A stretch of DNA of 64,000 bases from Lingula anatina (Eukaryota; Brachiopoda; Lingulata; Lingulida; Lingulidae): positions 4,626-68,625 of the forward strand of contig NW_019775465.1 of NCBI RefSeq assembly GCF_001039355.2, given 5' to 3'. Shown here piece after piece: positions 37,942 through 49,722 of the stretch; the stretch's first letter is position 1, and the number at the start of each line of letters is the position of its first letter. Position numbers and translations under genes: made by a program. A model generated the notes under the pieces. The model made no database searches, was not told where the DNA came from, and was given only the letters and a program-made list of their open reading frames with translations.

Positions 37942-38937
37942 CTAACAACAGCAGATTTTCTTCAATTCTTTTCTAAATAGAGACCCAAAGATGCCGTAGA
38001 CAACAAAGTTTAATGAGGAGCTGATTGCATTGAACACCAAAACCCAGAATATAGCAAGAGGAGACACACTTGGACCTATCTGCGGAAAAACATTTTTGAT
38101 CTGCACTGCAAAATGCAGTATAGTGTTTATCATCATTAATGCTGCAATAATTATCACAATCTCCAACATTTCCCGGTGTTGTTTTTTGCGTTGTGCAACT
38201 TTAGCTGCATTGAGCGTGCTGGCGGGCAATATGGGATGTTGATAGAACAGTTTCTTGAAAGTCTTGACTGTGTAATACATAAACATCCCCACTGGCAACA
38301 AAATAATAATTTGAAATTCTAAAACAATTCTGAATACAATCGAGTATATCTTCCAGTTTGGTCCCTGTTTTAGAATCAATGATGGACAGAGAGCTGCATC
38401 TTTGCACTCATCGATTTCCAAATGATCAATATCCGGCACCTTAAGAACATTGGATATTAGGAGTCCAATGATCACCACAGATAGGGGGAACAGCTTTTCT
38501 TTTTTTGTCAGTGGTATTTTGCTTTGTATATTGTAAAGTCTTTTGACAGAGTAGAAGCGTTCTTGAGAGATGAGTGCAGCAAAGTAGGTCTGTAATGTCA
38601 TGAAAAAATAAACTGCGACCTGTATTCCACTTATGCTTGTTAGTAATTTGGTACTTCTTACTTCGGCATGATAAAGATAGATGGTTACAATGATAAATTG
38701 TAAGGCGCGAAGTACTAGAAATATATTGTCATTTATTGTTAAGCAAAAGAGAAGGTACGAAGTCTTGTTGTACTCAATGCTTTTGTAAAAAACAGCAAGC
38801 GCAAGAGAGTTCAGAGTTACTCCTACCAGTGCACAGAGGGAAATTATGATATTTGCTATCCATAGATAATATTTGTACTCAGGGGCTATGCCTAGCACAT
38901 CGGTGCCATTTGCCAAAGTTGCATTAAGCTCTGCCAT
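37942..38937 (-). CDS. Class A-like (rhodopsin-type) orphan GPCR, single coding exon
   Basis: A seven-transmembrane receptor of 331 aa, expected at the cell surface and coupled to a G protein; the ligand is unknown. Two N-glycosylation sites (NAT at 5, NGT at 10) precede TM1. Class A landmarks are Asn in TM1 (GVTLNSLALAVF), Asp in TM2 (LTINDNIF), ERF in place of DRY at the end of TM3 (ISQERFYSV), a long basic third intracellular loop (AQRKKQHREM) and an NxxxY-type TM7 motif (SLNFVVYG). The tail ends KKICCC, a likely palmitoylation site. The usual TM3 cysteine, 25 residues before the Arg of ERF, is Ile, so the standard disulfide to loop 2 is missing. It resembles invertebrate peptide or chemosensory receptors, but I cannot place it in a named subfamily. 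A probable 5' UTR exon lies upstream. Confidence 0.85.
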   Translation of the reverse strand: MAELNATLANGTDVLGIAPEYKYYLWIANIIISLCALVGVTLNSLALAVFYKSIEYNKTSYLLFCLTINDNIFLVLRALQFIIVTIYLYHAEVRSTKLLTSISGIQVAVYFFMTLQTYFAALISQERFYSVKRLYNIQSKIPLTKKEKLFPLSVVIIGLLISNVLKVPDIDHLEIDECKDAALCPSLILKQGPNWKIYSIVFRIVLEFQIIILLPVGMFMYYTVKTFKKLFYQHPILPASTLNAAKVAQRKKQHREMLEIVIIIAALMMINTILHFAVQIKNVFPQIGPSVSPLAIFWVLVFNAISSSLNFVVYGIFGSLFRKELKKICCC

Positions 38938-39397
38938 CTGTTCTGCCTCAGTTTGTCCTCTTCACAGTCTGAACAATTTTGTCTCTGATCATCTGAGTAG
39001 CACTTCATCACTTTCAATCATTTGCAAACGGACATTTTTATTTTTTAGTCAATTAGTTAAAGTAAATTTCGTTATATTTCTCACTTTGGTTTAGCATAAA
39101 TAAAATGGACAAATATCAATCAACCTACATGCTATTGTGTTTGTCAAGTCATTTCATTAATTCATACTTATGCTTCGGAGACAAAACAATTACTAGCTTC
39201 TCCGATAAGGGGTTAACAGATGAATGAAAGGGGAGGGGGGGGGGGGTGGAGGTTTACAGTGTCTGCATACAACAAAAAGTCAACGGTCACACTGGCTTAT
39301 ACTAACATGAAAACGCCAATCAGTAAAGAAAGATTATTTTTTAAAAAGTATTGAAATGACGAAGAAACTGAAAATAAAACTTAAGTTGATCACTCAC

Positions 39398-39480
39398 CAA
39401 TGTACATCTTCTCTGCAGTTCAACATTCACCGGTTTCCGTATTCTGACTTGGAATACTCGTACAGCCACTAATATACTGT
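39398..39480 (-). promoter_or_regulatory. Probable noncoding 5' exon of the GPCR gene
   Basis: On the minus strand a strong donor (TACATTG/GTGAGTG) ends at 39398, about 460 bp upstream of the GPCR start codon, which would suit a 5' UTR exon. The 5' limit is not defined. The same exon and donor occur in the duplicate copy near 40750. Confidence 0.4.
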
Positions 39481-39914
39481 TGGTGACGTGGTGCACGCTT
39501 AGTCCTCGCTTCTATAAAAACTATCCAATCATACATCACGTATATTCTACCAGAGTCACAGAATTGACTTTTTTCACTAGATAGTCACAGATGTGTCTCT
39601 AGCTCACTCAGCTAAAACATTATTCTTTCCTGCCAGAGTTTTAGAATGAAATTATCATATCACTCAACTGGCCTCTAGTATATAGAGTGGTAACGCTAGG
39701 ATTTTTTTTTTCTTTTTGCATGGCCAAACCACCACTTTTTTCAATTTGTCATCCAAATGGTTGTAATTTGATTAAAAGAAATCAAATCAAGCCCTTTTTG
39801 TTAGCCAATTCAAGTCAGTTTTAGCATTTGTGTTAGCAATAGTTCGCGAGTGTTTGCGCTACCCCAGTTGAGGGTATTTTACTGGAGCGTGCATGGAATG
39901 AGAAGGCACAAAAA

Positions 39915-40626
39915 TGATAATGAGTTAAAATTGTCTTTGAAAGAGTATTGGGTTTATGATATATCGGAATGGAAAGACTGACTGGCTATCAGGATATATA
40001 TATGTTATGCTTATTGTAGAGATGTAAATAAGCATGGTGGAATATTAGTATATCAAAGAGCGTTTAGTAAATGGTCTAAAAGAAGCCAAACCCCCTAAAT
40101 TAGACACTGCCGCCTTATTATCAGTCAAGCAGGTTACAGGGCTTGACAAAAATATTGTATTTAGTGCTGTGTGGGTTTACCTCAAGGGGCTAGTATTTAT
40201 TAGCAAAATCATGTAAATGGAATGCGGGTATTGAGTGAATGGTTGCTCGGAATGAAAGCAACATACGAGGACGAATATTTTATGTTAGTGGGAGATATGA
40301 ACGCAAGGACTGGAACGTTAAACGGCTTTATCGAAATTGATGGAGCGGAACATGTAGCCGATTGGTATGAAAGAAAAAAATAAAAATCTAGAGTACAACA
40401 GACATGGTCAGGACTTGGTCGAACTGTGCTGTAGCACGGACATTCATTTGTAAAATGGGAGAAAACATGGAGGTGTGGATGGAGAATATACGTGCCAAGC
40501 CAACATTGGTCTTAGTACAGTAGACTACGTTATTACGGACACGGAGCTTTATGACACAGTCACACACCTTGAGGGTATGAACATAGATAGGCCTATGTCG
40601 GATCATTTCCCTCCATATTGTGTGAT
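39915..40626 (+). pseudogene. Decayed LINE endonuclease (EEP) fragment, copy 1
   Basis: Conceptual translation in several frames gives motifs of the apurinic-type endonuclease of non-LTR retrotransposons: HGGILVYQR, MLVGDMNARTG, GEYTCQANIGLSTVDYVI and MSDHFP. Stops and frameshifts interrupt them. No reverse transcriptase follows. It lies on the opposite strand to the GPCR. Confidence 0.8.
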
Positions 40627-41254
40627 GNCAAAAAGTCAACGGTCACACTGGCTTATACTAACATGAAAACGCCAATCAGTAAAGAAAGATTATTTTTTAA
40701 AAAGTATTGAAATGACGAAGAAACTGAAAATAAAACTTAAGTTGATCACTCACCAATGTACATCTTCTCTGCAGTTCAACATTCACCGGTTTCCGTATTC
40801 TGACTTGGAATACTCGTACAGCCACTAATATACTGTTGGTGACGTGGTGCACGCATTGTCCTCATTTCTATAAAAACTATCCAATCATACATCACGTATA
40901 TTCTACCAGAGTCACAGAATTGACTTTTTTCACTAGGTATTCACAGATGTGTCTCTAGCTCATTCGGCTAATATATTATTCTTTCCTGCAAGAGTTTAAG
41001 AATGAAATTATCATATCACTCAACTGGCCTCTAGTATATAGAGTGGTAACGCTAGGATTTTTTTTTTCTTTTTGCATGGCCAAACCACCACTTTTTTCAA
41101 TTTGTCATCCAAATGGTTGTAATTTGATTAAAAGAAATCAAATCAAGCCCTTTTTGTTAGCCAATTCAAGTCAGTTTTAGCATTTGTGTTAGCAATAGTT
41201 AGCGAGTGTTTGCGCTACCCCAGTTGAGGGTATTTTACTAGAGCGTGCATGGAA

Positions 41255-42030
41255 TGAGAAGGCACAAAAATGATGAGTTTAAATTGTCTTTGAAAGAGCA
41301 TTACATCATTACTTGGTTGAAACATGGGTTTATGGCATATCGGAATGGAAAGACTGGCTATCAGGATATCTATGTTATGCTTATTGTAGAGATGTAAATA
41401 AGCATGGTGGAATATTAGTATATCAAAGAGCGTTTAGTAAATGGTCTAAAAGAAACCAAACCCCCTAAATTAGACACTGTCGCCCTACTATCAGTTAAGC
41501 AGGCTACAGGGCTTGACAAAAATATTGTATTTAGTGCTGTGTGGGTTTACCTCAAGGGGCTAGTATTTATTAGCAAAATCATGTAAATGGAATGCAGGTA
41601 TTGAGTGAATGGTTGCTCAGAATGCATACGAGGACGAATATTTTATGTTAGTTGGAGATATGAACGCAAGGACTGGAACGTTAAATGGTTTTAACGAAAT
41701 TGATGGATCGGAACATGTAGCCGATTGGTATGAAAGAGACAACTTTTCTATTCCCCCCAAAAAAATAAAAATCTAGAGTACAACAGACATGGTCAGGACT
41801 TGGTCGAACTGTGCTGTAGCACGGACATTCATTTGTAAAATGGGAGAAAACATGAAGATGTGGATGGAGAATATACGTGCCAAGCCAACAATGGTCTTAG
41901 TACAGTAGACTACGTTATTACGCGTACGGACACGGAGCTTTATGACACAGTCACACACCTTGAGGGTATGAACATAGATAGGCCTATGTCGGATCATTTC
42001 CCTCCATGTGTGATGAACTGTAAAAATGAG
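41255..42030 (+). pseudogene. Decayed LINE endonuclease fragment, copy 2
   Basis: This is the second copy of the same fragment, with MLVGDMNARTG, STVDYVI and MSDHFPP. It extends slightly further at the 3' end (PPCVM then unrelated sequence). Since it sits in the duplicated segment at the N, it may be the other allele rather than a second locus. Confidence 0.8.
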
Positions 42031-42457
42031 AATGTAAACACTTGTGCAAGTACCACAGTAAACCTGATGACCTACTTCATGTTTGTCTTGAGTGAGGAAG
42101 GAATAGATTGATTCCTTGGAAAACTAAGTTATAATATGTCAATGACCATGCTTTAAAATGAATTCGAGCAATGTGTGCGGGAAAACATGATGATGCAGTG
42201 GATATTATGGAGGAGGTTATGCAATGAGCGGCGGGTGATATGAAAATTACCTACAAGGTGCATAGACCATTACAGACCATTACATGATGGTTGGTTTGAC
42301 AATAAATGCAGGCAGTAATATTTTAATATTAATTGTTTTCCTGTAATTTACAATTAAAATTTGGTGGTGATTATGCTGTAAAGTAGTGAGCGGAGGTAAT
42401 ATTGCATCAAATTTGATGAAAACCCTATTTTGTGCACTGTCGCCACAAAGTCCATTA

Positions 42458-42739
42458 CAGTGGTGGATTTAGGGGGGTGTCAGGGTTCCGACCCCCCCCC
42501 CCCTTCGATTTCTAAAAAAAAAAAAAAAGAAAAAAAAAACACACTAATGGTACCCGTTCGAAATTAGAATTTTGACTAGCTGAATCACAGTTCCAAATGG
42601 CACCGTTCGCCCTCTAAAATACCAAATTTTTTCGGGGCCCTCCACTGGACCCCGAACCCCACGCCAATGTGAGTGGGGGAGGATCGACTTTGCATCCGTG
42701 AACCCCACCCCCCTTTAAATAATCCTGGGTCCGCCCCTG
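42458..42739. mobile_element. hAT-like MITE (282 bp)
   Basis: The ends CAGTGGTGGATTTAGG and CTGGGTCCGCCCCTG are inverted partners of the CAGGGGCGGA type. Direct flanks are CATTA (42453-42457) and CATTG (42740-42744), a 5-bp duplication with one mismatch. The interior has C and A homopolymers and no ORF. Confidence 0.8.
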
Positions 42740-43758
42740 CATTGGGGGAAAACCACATTACTTATTGATTTCAAACTTACAGAAAAGATCCATAGGACCA
42801 AAATGCTGCTTGGGATAGAAAACCAGCCTGATTGGTTTGTTTTTCATATATAAGGAGCTTATAAAATAATATACAAAAGTAAAGTATGAGCGATAATTTT
42901 GTAACAGACTACTAGCGCACCCTGTTGTCAGAGAGTAGGGAAGAGATTTGTTATAATGGAGGTTTAATAGTGGCATAAAATGATCAATTCCTTTTCATTA
43001 AAAAAAAAATACATAACCCCTCATGACAAACATTGTGAAATTCATGCCCATGTCTAAGTGTCATAGGTAACATTTCTTTACAGACAGTCAAAGTCTTCCA
43101 AGTGGTTGTCAAAGCAGGGGCGTAACCAGACCTTTAAAAATTGTACGCACAGATTTTTAAAATTCCCAGCACGTAAAGCAAAATGTAGACTGACGCAACA
43201 GATGAAGGACAGTGTAATCATGGCATATGTACCACACATCGCAGCTTAATTTCCTTTTATAATAAAATTATCCTTTAACTCAAAAATATTCTCGCGATTT
43301 AATTAAGTTTCAATGTTTTAATTCACCCAGAACGGTATATCTATTTAAAAGGAGGCTAAGTGAAACATCAACTTTGGGCACTGAACGAACTGCAGGTTAT
43401 GCTGCATTGTCTGCTTGTATCAAACTGAATTCTGAATCATGTTGTGGCACTGTTGTTTAGTGTGAAACACTGATCATATAATGGAGAATGCATTTTTCGT
43501 CGTGATGGAGAAACAGTGATAATTCATTAGAAAGCTGTGTTTTATATATTTAATCACTCTCTTAAAATGTTAAAACAAAAGGATTGCACCTGCTGACTGT
43601 CTTGTTAATTAAAAAGTTATCACTGAAAAATATAAAACAGTTTGATTGCACATGCGTTTGCTCATAATTCATTTAACAACTATTTTAATTATCTATTCAT
43701 TGTAAGAATGACACCGTTTTTTGATGCAACACATGAGTGAGTATAAAAGCGACAGTCT

Positions 43759-46091
43759 TTACTGAAAAGCCATGTGAATTCTTCTGTGGCCTGAGCAGTC
43801 AAAGTCCTTAAGAACCTGGTCTATGTCTATCTTGAACTCTCTGTGAACATGTAATAGTCCCAATGACGACAATCGTTTGTCGGACATGGTAGATCTTAGA
43901 TATGTCTTTAGACGTCTCATAGCGCTAAATGATCTTTCTGCTGTTGCTGTCGACACTGGCATAGTAAGAAGAATCTTGAGGATCCTATGAATGTTGGGGA
44001 ACAAACCATAACTTGCTTTCACCGCATCCTCTAAGTCCACCCCAGTGATGTCCCCCGTGTTCACGGCTTGTCGCCAGAGCTCCAATTCAATGTCCGCATT
44101 GTAATCGAGGACCAGGCCATATTCCGTCTTTATTTGCGTCCATTCTTCGTCGGTCAGGTTGGACAGACGCTGTGGGATCAAACTCTGTGCCAACAGTCGT
44201 GGGAAGGAAGTGCAGAGACGGGTCGAAATCTCCGAAATCACATGGTCAGCAAAAGGGAGGAATGCATTGACACGCCAGTGGTCTTTGGGAGATGCCGCCG
44301 GTGCATTGTTTCGGTGGATTTGCCTCGCTGCTCTCCTGGGGACAGACACCTCTATGTCATGTTGGGCAGCAAACTCCACCATTTCCCCCCACACCTCGTC
44401 GAAGAAGCTGTTGTCCCTTTTCTCCTGATAGAGATCGCGCAGTCTTGTCGCTTGGGAAGATGCCTGAACCAGATCACAGTCTGTCAGCTGGAGCAGCTTG
44501 CACAGAGGGACAGTGTACCGGAGTAGGCGATGCGCGATAAAAAGAGGGGCGACGAATTCGAAGCTGTCCATAGCCCGGAAAAGCCCTGCCGCCGTAGTTG
44601 ATGTTTTGATGTCTTTATCTTTTTCCAGTTCCATCAGCGTGTCCTGAACCTGCCCGAACCTTCCAATGAGAGTGCCCAAGCTTTCCTCTCTCTGGCTCCA
44701 TCTCGTTGGACAGAAGTTTTGAAGACGCGTGGAGGTGTCGTCGCCATAGGATCGGTAGACGGAAAGTCTCTTTGGTGATGCAGTGATAAAGAACAAAGCC
44801 TGAAATATTAATAAAAAATAACATAAGAGACGGAATTCAAACACATTTTTTACAGGAGGAGTGATAGACTGCAAGTCTCTTAGGTGATGCGTTGATGAAG
44901 AATAAATCCTGAAATACCGACAAAAAAACAAGAAATTTTTAAGTTATCTTAACTGTGACTAGCAAAAGTGTGTTTGACGCAGAAATATCCTGAATTTATG
45001 AACAAAATAAAGGATTGATTAAAATCCAGATGGAGATATGTTCATGAGCTGTCAACCCTTTATACTTAAATTGTATTTAAGTTTTAAATATTATTTAAAT
45101 TACCTCGCCAACTGTGGTATATAAGTTGCGTATCGGAAGGATGTTGCAACTGTGGCCGATTGCTAGGTTAAGGTTGTGGGACTTGCAATGGACATACTGT
45201 GCCATGGGGTACTCCTGCTGGATCCTTGCTTGAACGCCCTTCACCTTTAATAAATCAATAAAAAAGGAATGAATAAATGAAAAACGAAATGATTGATTTG
45301 TTAATAAAATAAATAGATGAATAAATAAATGTTAAAAATGAATAAATAAATAAATAAATAAATAAATTAATTAATTAATTAATTAATTAACATCTCACAT
45401 CTAGTTAAATTCACAGACATTTTAAAATACTGTTCTGGATTATTCTTTTGTTATATAAAAAACAGTAAAAAGATACCTTTCCACTCATGTTTCCAGCTCC
45501 GTCGTAGCCCTGCCCGACGAGATTCTCAAGGTCGAGACCCAAGTCCATGATGGTAGATTTTACAAGACCTGCTAAAGCTTCACCGGTTGTTGACTCGGTG
45601 CTGGCAAAAGTGACAAACTTCTCTTGCACTTGAAATGTAGAATCTACGTAGCGGAGAGAAAGGGAGACTTGCTCTGTGTTGCTGACATCTGCCGTTTCGT
45701 CGGCCAGGATGGAGAAATACTGGGCAGCTTTGCATTCTCGAAGTATGCCTTCTTGTACTTGCCTTGCCATCAGATCTAGTAATTCGTTCTGAATGAGAGG
45801 CGATGTATATTGAGCGTTTCTTGGGCCCTTCCCGATGTGCTGAGCCACAGTTTCAGATGATGACAATCGAAGAAACGCGGAAAAATTCGATCGTTCGTCA
45901 CTCTTTGACAACGGCTCTGTCTCTGCTGTTTCTGCTGTATCGCCAGCGTCGTCCCGTGCACGTTTGCGCCAGTTATCCTGAGTTTTCGTTAAAAAATCTG
46001 AACAACAGTTGATTGTCGCAATATCATTACGCTTTCTTGCGATCCATTTCGTGATATCCATGGTCATTTCCACGATCAAATTACTAAGCAT
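43759..46091 (-). CDS. hAT-family transposase (ZMYM1/DUF4371-like), three exons
   Basis: A cut-and-paste DNA transposase. Exons on the minus strand are 45477-46091, 45104-45244 and 43759-44799; all junctions are phase 0 and give 598 codons with no stop. The N-terminal exon holds the DUF4371 region with the acidic motif ILADETADVSN and ends in GQGYDGAGNMSGK, both carrying catalytic-type Asp residues. Exon 2 has YVHCKSHNLNLAI (CxxH). Exon 3 begins ALFFITASPKRLSVY, has the RW motif (PTRWSQREESL) and ends with the hAT dimerisation region (LTMPVSTATAERSFSAMRRL). I see no N-terminal BED or TTF zinc finger before the ATG at 46091; an upstream exon could lie between there and the right terminal repeat. 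Confidence 0.88.
44858..44908 (-). repeat. Partial duplicate of the start of transposase exon 3
   Basis: Read on the minus strand, an AG is followed by a frame beginning DLFFINASPKRLAV, a close copy of the true exon start ALFFITASPKRLSV at 44799. It lies about 110 bp upstream in the intron. It resembles the exon-start relic in the STAG gene. Confidence 0.75.
45321..45390. repeat. (AAAT)n/(AATT)n simple repeat in transposase intron 1
   Basis: The run of AAAT units passes into AATT units. Confidence 0.9.
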
Positions 46092-46786
46092 TGAACTTAA
46101 ATATTGAATACGGTATCATCCAGCTGACATGCGGGTGCATGACTCCCAAAAACAACCAATTATATGACACGACAGAGCTCTGATACATTTTAGTTTAATT
46201 GTTTGTTTGTAAAAATTGCCCATGTCACCCTGTTAGTTTGGAGGACTAAGTTGGATCAAGTTCGTGTTAAAATTCTTTGAAGCTTTGCAGGAAAAATTAT
46301 TCCTTTGTTTCTCCAGCTCCTTATTTAACCTGGTGTCCAGATTTTATCTTGTGCCCCCAGGTCTGCGAGAGCTGCATGCTCTTTTAAAATAACGCACAGG
46401 TAGATTTTTACCTGAGATAAATATCGCCAGCGGAGTGCGTTCTGTACTCTCAAGACAAAGGCCATGGGAGTGTGGAAGGCCACTTACCCTCAAATTAAGA
46501 GGTAAAGGAAGTTCCAGTTAGATGGACGATTAAGATAGGACTTGTATAGGCAACAGGCATTGTTTACCTCTATTTAATAAAAGTATGCAAGACGGGGTGT
46601 CAGAACAATGGTGCGTATGCAATTGATACAGAGGATATGTAAATACAGGTGACTTTAACTCGCAGAAGATTTTTGATTATATTCCGTGAAAAATACACTA
46701 AATTTATATAAAATATTATCATGCTTGGCCAAAAAAATTGTACGCACAGTGCGTCTGTGCGTATGCCTAGTTACGCCCATGCAAAG

Positions 46787-48925
46787 TAAAAGAGAGACCT
46801 CCTAGGATAAAAGTAGCTGTCCAAGTGATTTTATCTTGCAGGATATTCTGCTGATCAGCTTGTTAATACCCAAGGTTAATTCACCTCTCCACAGGTTTGT
46901 CGGCTTATTATCAGCCTTTCAGTTGTTCACCTTGCTGCCTGATGAGAAACCGAACAAATTTTTGGTGAGCGACAAGCTGTGGCATCATTATAGTGCCATA
47001 TATAGTGGTATCAAGACATTTGAGGATTTTGTAAACTTTTGACTCGTGTGGCTGTTTTGATTGCTGTCATCGCTATTTTTTTTTTTTTAAATTTTCAAAA
47101 GATCCAATGATGAGGCGTCGTGTTCTGTCAAGATTAGTGAAGTGTCAAGAGGGATAACAGAGTTTTAATTAAAATGTGTATTTGCTGATCGGTCAGTTTA
47201 CAAGCCATAGTATTCGACTCAACATCTGTTACATTTACAACCGTCACCATTAAAAAGAAAACTACGAAAGCTCTTACTTGGACAGATAACACATTATATT
47301 GTTCTTATTACGATAGATATCTCTTATAACTTTTTATAATTTGACAATGTTCTGGCAAGCTCGGCTGTCATATTTATGCCCACCCTATCTGATGGCTTTG
47401 CCACGGCGGGCATATTGATTATTGACGTCAAATGTTGCTCCTTTAATTTACTGCAACTACTAGTGCTTTGAAACGTTCAGAGGCCAGTTTATACAAAATA
47501 ATTCCAGTAGAGTGTTCGGTTCTCAAACATAATCCACAGACTTGTTAATTAATTTTAATGAAGTCACTTGCTTGTGCACTCGACTCGTTTTATGGCCTTA
47601 CATGTAATTATACAACGCAAGTGGGCGTGTGCAAATTGAGTAATTAAACTTAGTAACTAACGCCAAATAATAATAATATAATAATAATAATTTATTGAGC
47701 ACAGAAATGACTTTACATTTAAAGGCTCTCTAACTACTATGTATTACATATATATTTATATGGAAAAATAGTAACAATAGTAAATAAATTAAAAAAGAAA
47801 ATTGTACGTATATGATGTTATACAATTATATATTCTAAGTGGAATGGATGAAATCCTTAGCGTATTAATTGCGTTTTTTCATAATTTTACTCATAGAACT
47901 TCTTACTTCAGTTGCCTGTGCAGAGGGTGGATTTAGAATGATGTCACGCTGTTTAGCCTTGTCTGTTAGACCCTGCAATTTTACCTCTGGTATAGTGCAG
48001 CACTGAATCCACCATAGATAAGGAATTTGTATATAAGACGTTCTGAAGTAATATTTGGGAGTTCAGATTGAGAAAGATTAAAGGAGACCGCTTGGGAGAG
48101 CTAGGAAAACGGACGCGAGCCATGGGAGGTGATTCCATATGGAGACTTTACGTAGATCCTGTAGTTAGCAAGCGTCATCAAATAAACCGTTAAGCTGGTC
48201 ATTACGTATGTGTCCTTTTTTATCTGAGCGACTTTACGTTAGACTGACACGAACCATGGAATTGCGGATTGCGTTGTGCGCGGTATGAATAGTTATTAAT
48301 TACACAAGCATAACAGATTTCATTAGAAGAGGTGTCGATTATGCAATGTGACATTAGGCAATACTGTACAAGATTTTGCCAGAACTGTAATAACGGAATG
48401 GCCTCTCAGTCAGAACTAATTTATGGTTGTCAGGAATGTTTTTTCAGTTAGGTTTTTACACAGTACCATTTTCGATGCATTTTGTTTTCAGGCATCATAT
48501 CAGCTTACCGTACATTGTGCCTGTATAACAACATGGCATGCATAAATTAATAAACGGCAGATCTTATTTGAAATTCGCCCGTGTCCGTTTTTACGAGATT
48601 GTCTCAAAGATTTGAAATTCGTTTATTTAGTTTTTATATGGTTTACCTTTGGGGTGAAGAGAAAAGACTTGAGATTTTCAGGAAAATTAAAAATTTTAAT
48701 ATTTAGAGGTCTAAAATCTCACTTTGCGGCTGCCAGCAATTTCCATGTCTCTTTCAAACAGCCAACGAATGCTGCCACTATAAACCCCCTTTACACTGGA
48801 CGGCGTCCTTTCCGCATCCTTTGTGCGACCATGAAACTGGCATCGCAGTGGTCGTAAAAAGGAGGCACAAGCATCGTTTTGGTTGCAAAATGAATGCTTA
48901 ATGATCGGCCAGTTGTCAGCACGTA

Positions 48926-48963
<38 letters not shown>

Positions 48964-49722
48964 TCCTCCCAAACAGGACCGTACTATGGGACGCAGAAAG
49001 GACGCCGTCCAGTGTAAAGGGGCTTAAACAAGTGCAGGCATTCAACGCTAGTGAACTCTCACACTATTTAGAGATCGTGCTTGGCCAATGCTATGATAGC
49101 CTGTTGGCTGAGTAGTGGTCGGTATAATCACAAGACTGGACGTGTCGTGCACATGAGGTGGTCCGCTGGTCAGTTGAAGTAGGGGGTGGTTTGAAAGTGA
49201 TACGCTGTAAATTTGATTATTTCAGGGGTTTTAAGTATCCTATGGGCTTGTTTGTCTCTCATAACGTGGAAGATTCATGGGGCGCGAGATAATGGATTGT
49301 AGGTTCGTCGGCTATGCCCATGGTTCATCAAGATGGAGAGAAAAAATTACGCTTGGCTCCGAGCTTTACTGACAATGTGGTGGAACGAAGGGTAAAGTAA
49401 CTCATTTTTTTATGTTTAAATGCAAACCTCATTTAGCTATGATTGCTTCCGTAATCAGTGTTTAAGTCACTTTTGGAGAACGGTTTCATTAATATCCGAT
49501 GTTCTCTCAATATTGGTTCACGTGGCTCGCACAACGCTCGGTAGGTAAAGAATACAAAGTAATGCGTAAATGAGTGGATTAATATGCTACCCTTCAACTG
49601 TATGTATTGACATTTACCTTTATTTACAACCAAGTCTCTTTCGAGTCACTATCAATTTCACATTTGACGTAGATCATTTTTTCGTTACTTGCAGTGGGGA
49701 TATGGTTTACAAAGCAAGCCAG
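46787..49722. other. Intergenic flank of the LTR element; no supported gene
   Basis: One exon-like piece (46896-46963) lies between an acceptor and a GTGAGC donor and encodes a hydrophobic segment, FVGLLSAFQLFTLLPDEKPN. I do not recognise it and cannot connect it to other exons. A PIF-type MITE lies at 48784-49024. The rest shows nothing. Confidence 0.45.
48784..49024. mobile_element. PIF/Harbinger-like MITE (241 bp)
   Basis: Terminal inverted repeats of more than 25 bp share CCCCTTTACACTGGACGGCG. TAA is outside each end (48781-48783, 49025-49027). An (ATT)n microsatellite (about 48930-48961) interrupts the interior. No ORF is present. Confidence 0.85.

Larger units (their letters stand above)
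39272..42003. repeat. Duplicated 1.35-kb segment joined by an N, probable unmerged haplotypes
   Basis: The interval 39272-40626 is repeated collinearly at 40628-42003 with a few percent difference and small indels. The second copy starts exactly at the N at 40627 and the first copy ends there. The repeat contains the putative GPCR 5' exon, its upstream region and a LINE endonuclease fragment. Two overlapping allelic contigs placed end to end would give this pattern. Confidence 0.85.
43115..46781 (-). mobile_element. Autonomous hAT transposon (3667 bp)
   Basis: The imperfect terminal inverted repeats are CAGGGGCGTAACCAGAC on the left and CATGGGCGTAACTAGGC (reverse complement) on the right. 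CAAAG is directly outside both ends (43110-43114, 46782-46786). A 17-bp subterminal direct repeat, AAAAATTGTACGCACAG, lies at 43136 and 46733. The interior encodes an intact three-exon transposase on the minus strand. Confidence 0.88.

Noticed and set aside
44068-44540. Open frames up to 152 codons on the plus strand
   Set aside because: They are antisense to exon 3 of the hAT transposase, whose motifs and phases are unambiguous.
46836-47042. 68-codon frame with a hydrophobic segment beside the hAT element
   Set aside because: No ATG context, no partner exons and no recognisable family; mentioned only as an exon-like piece.
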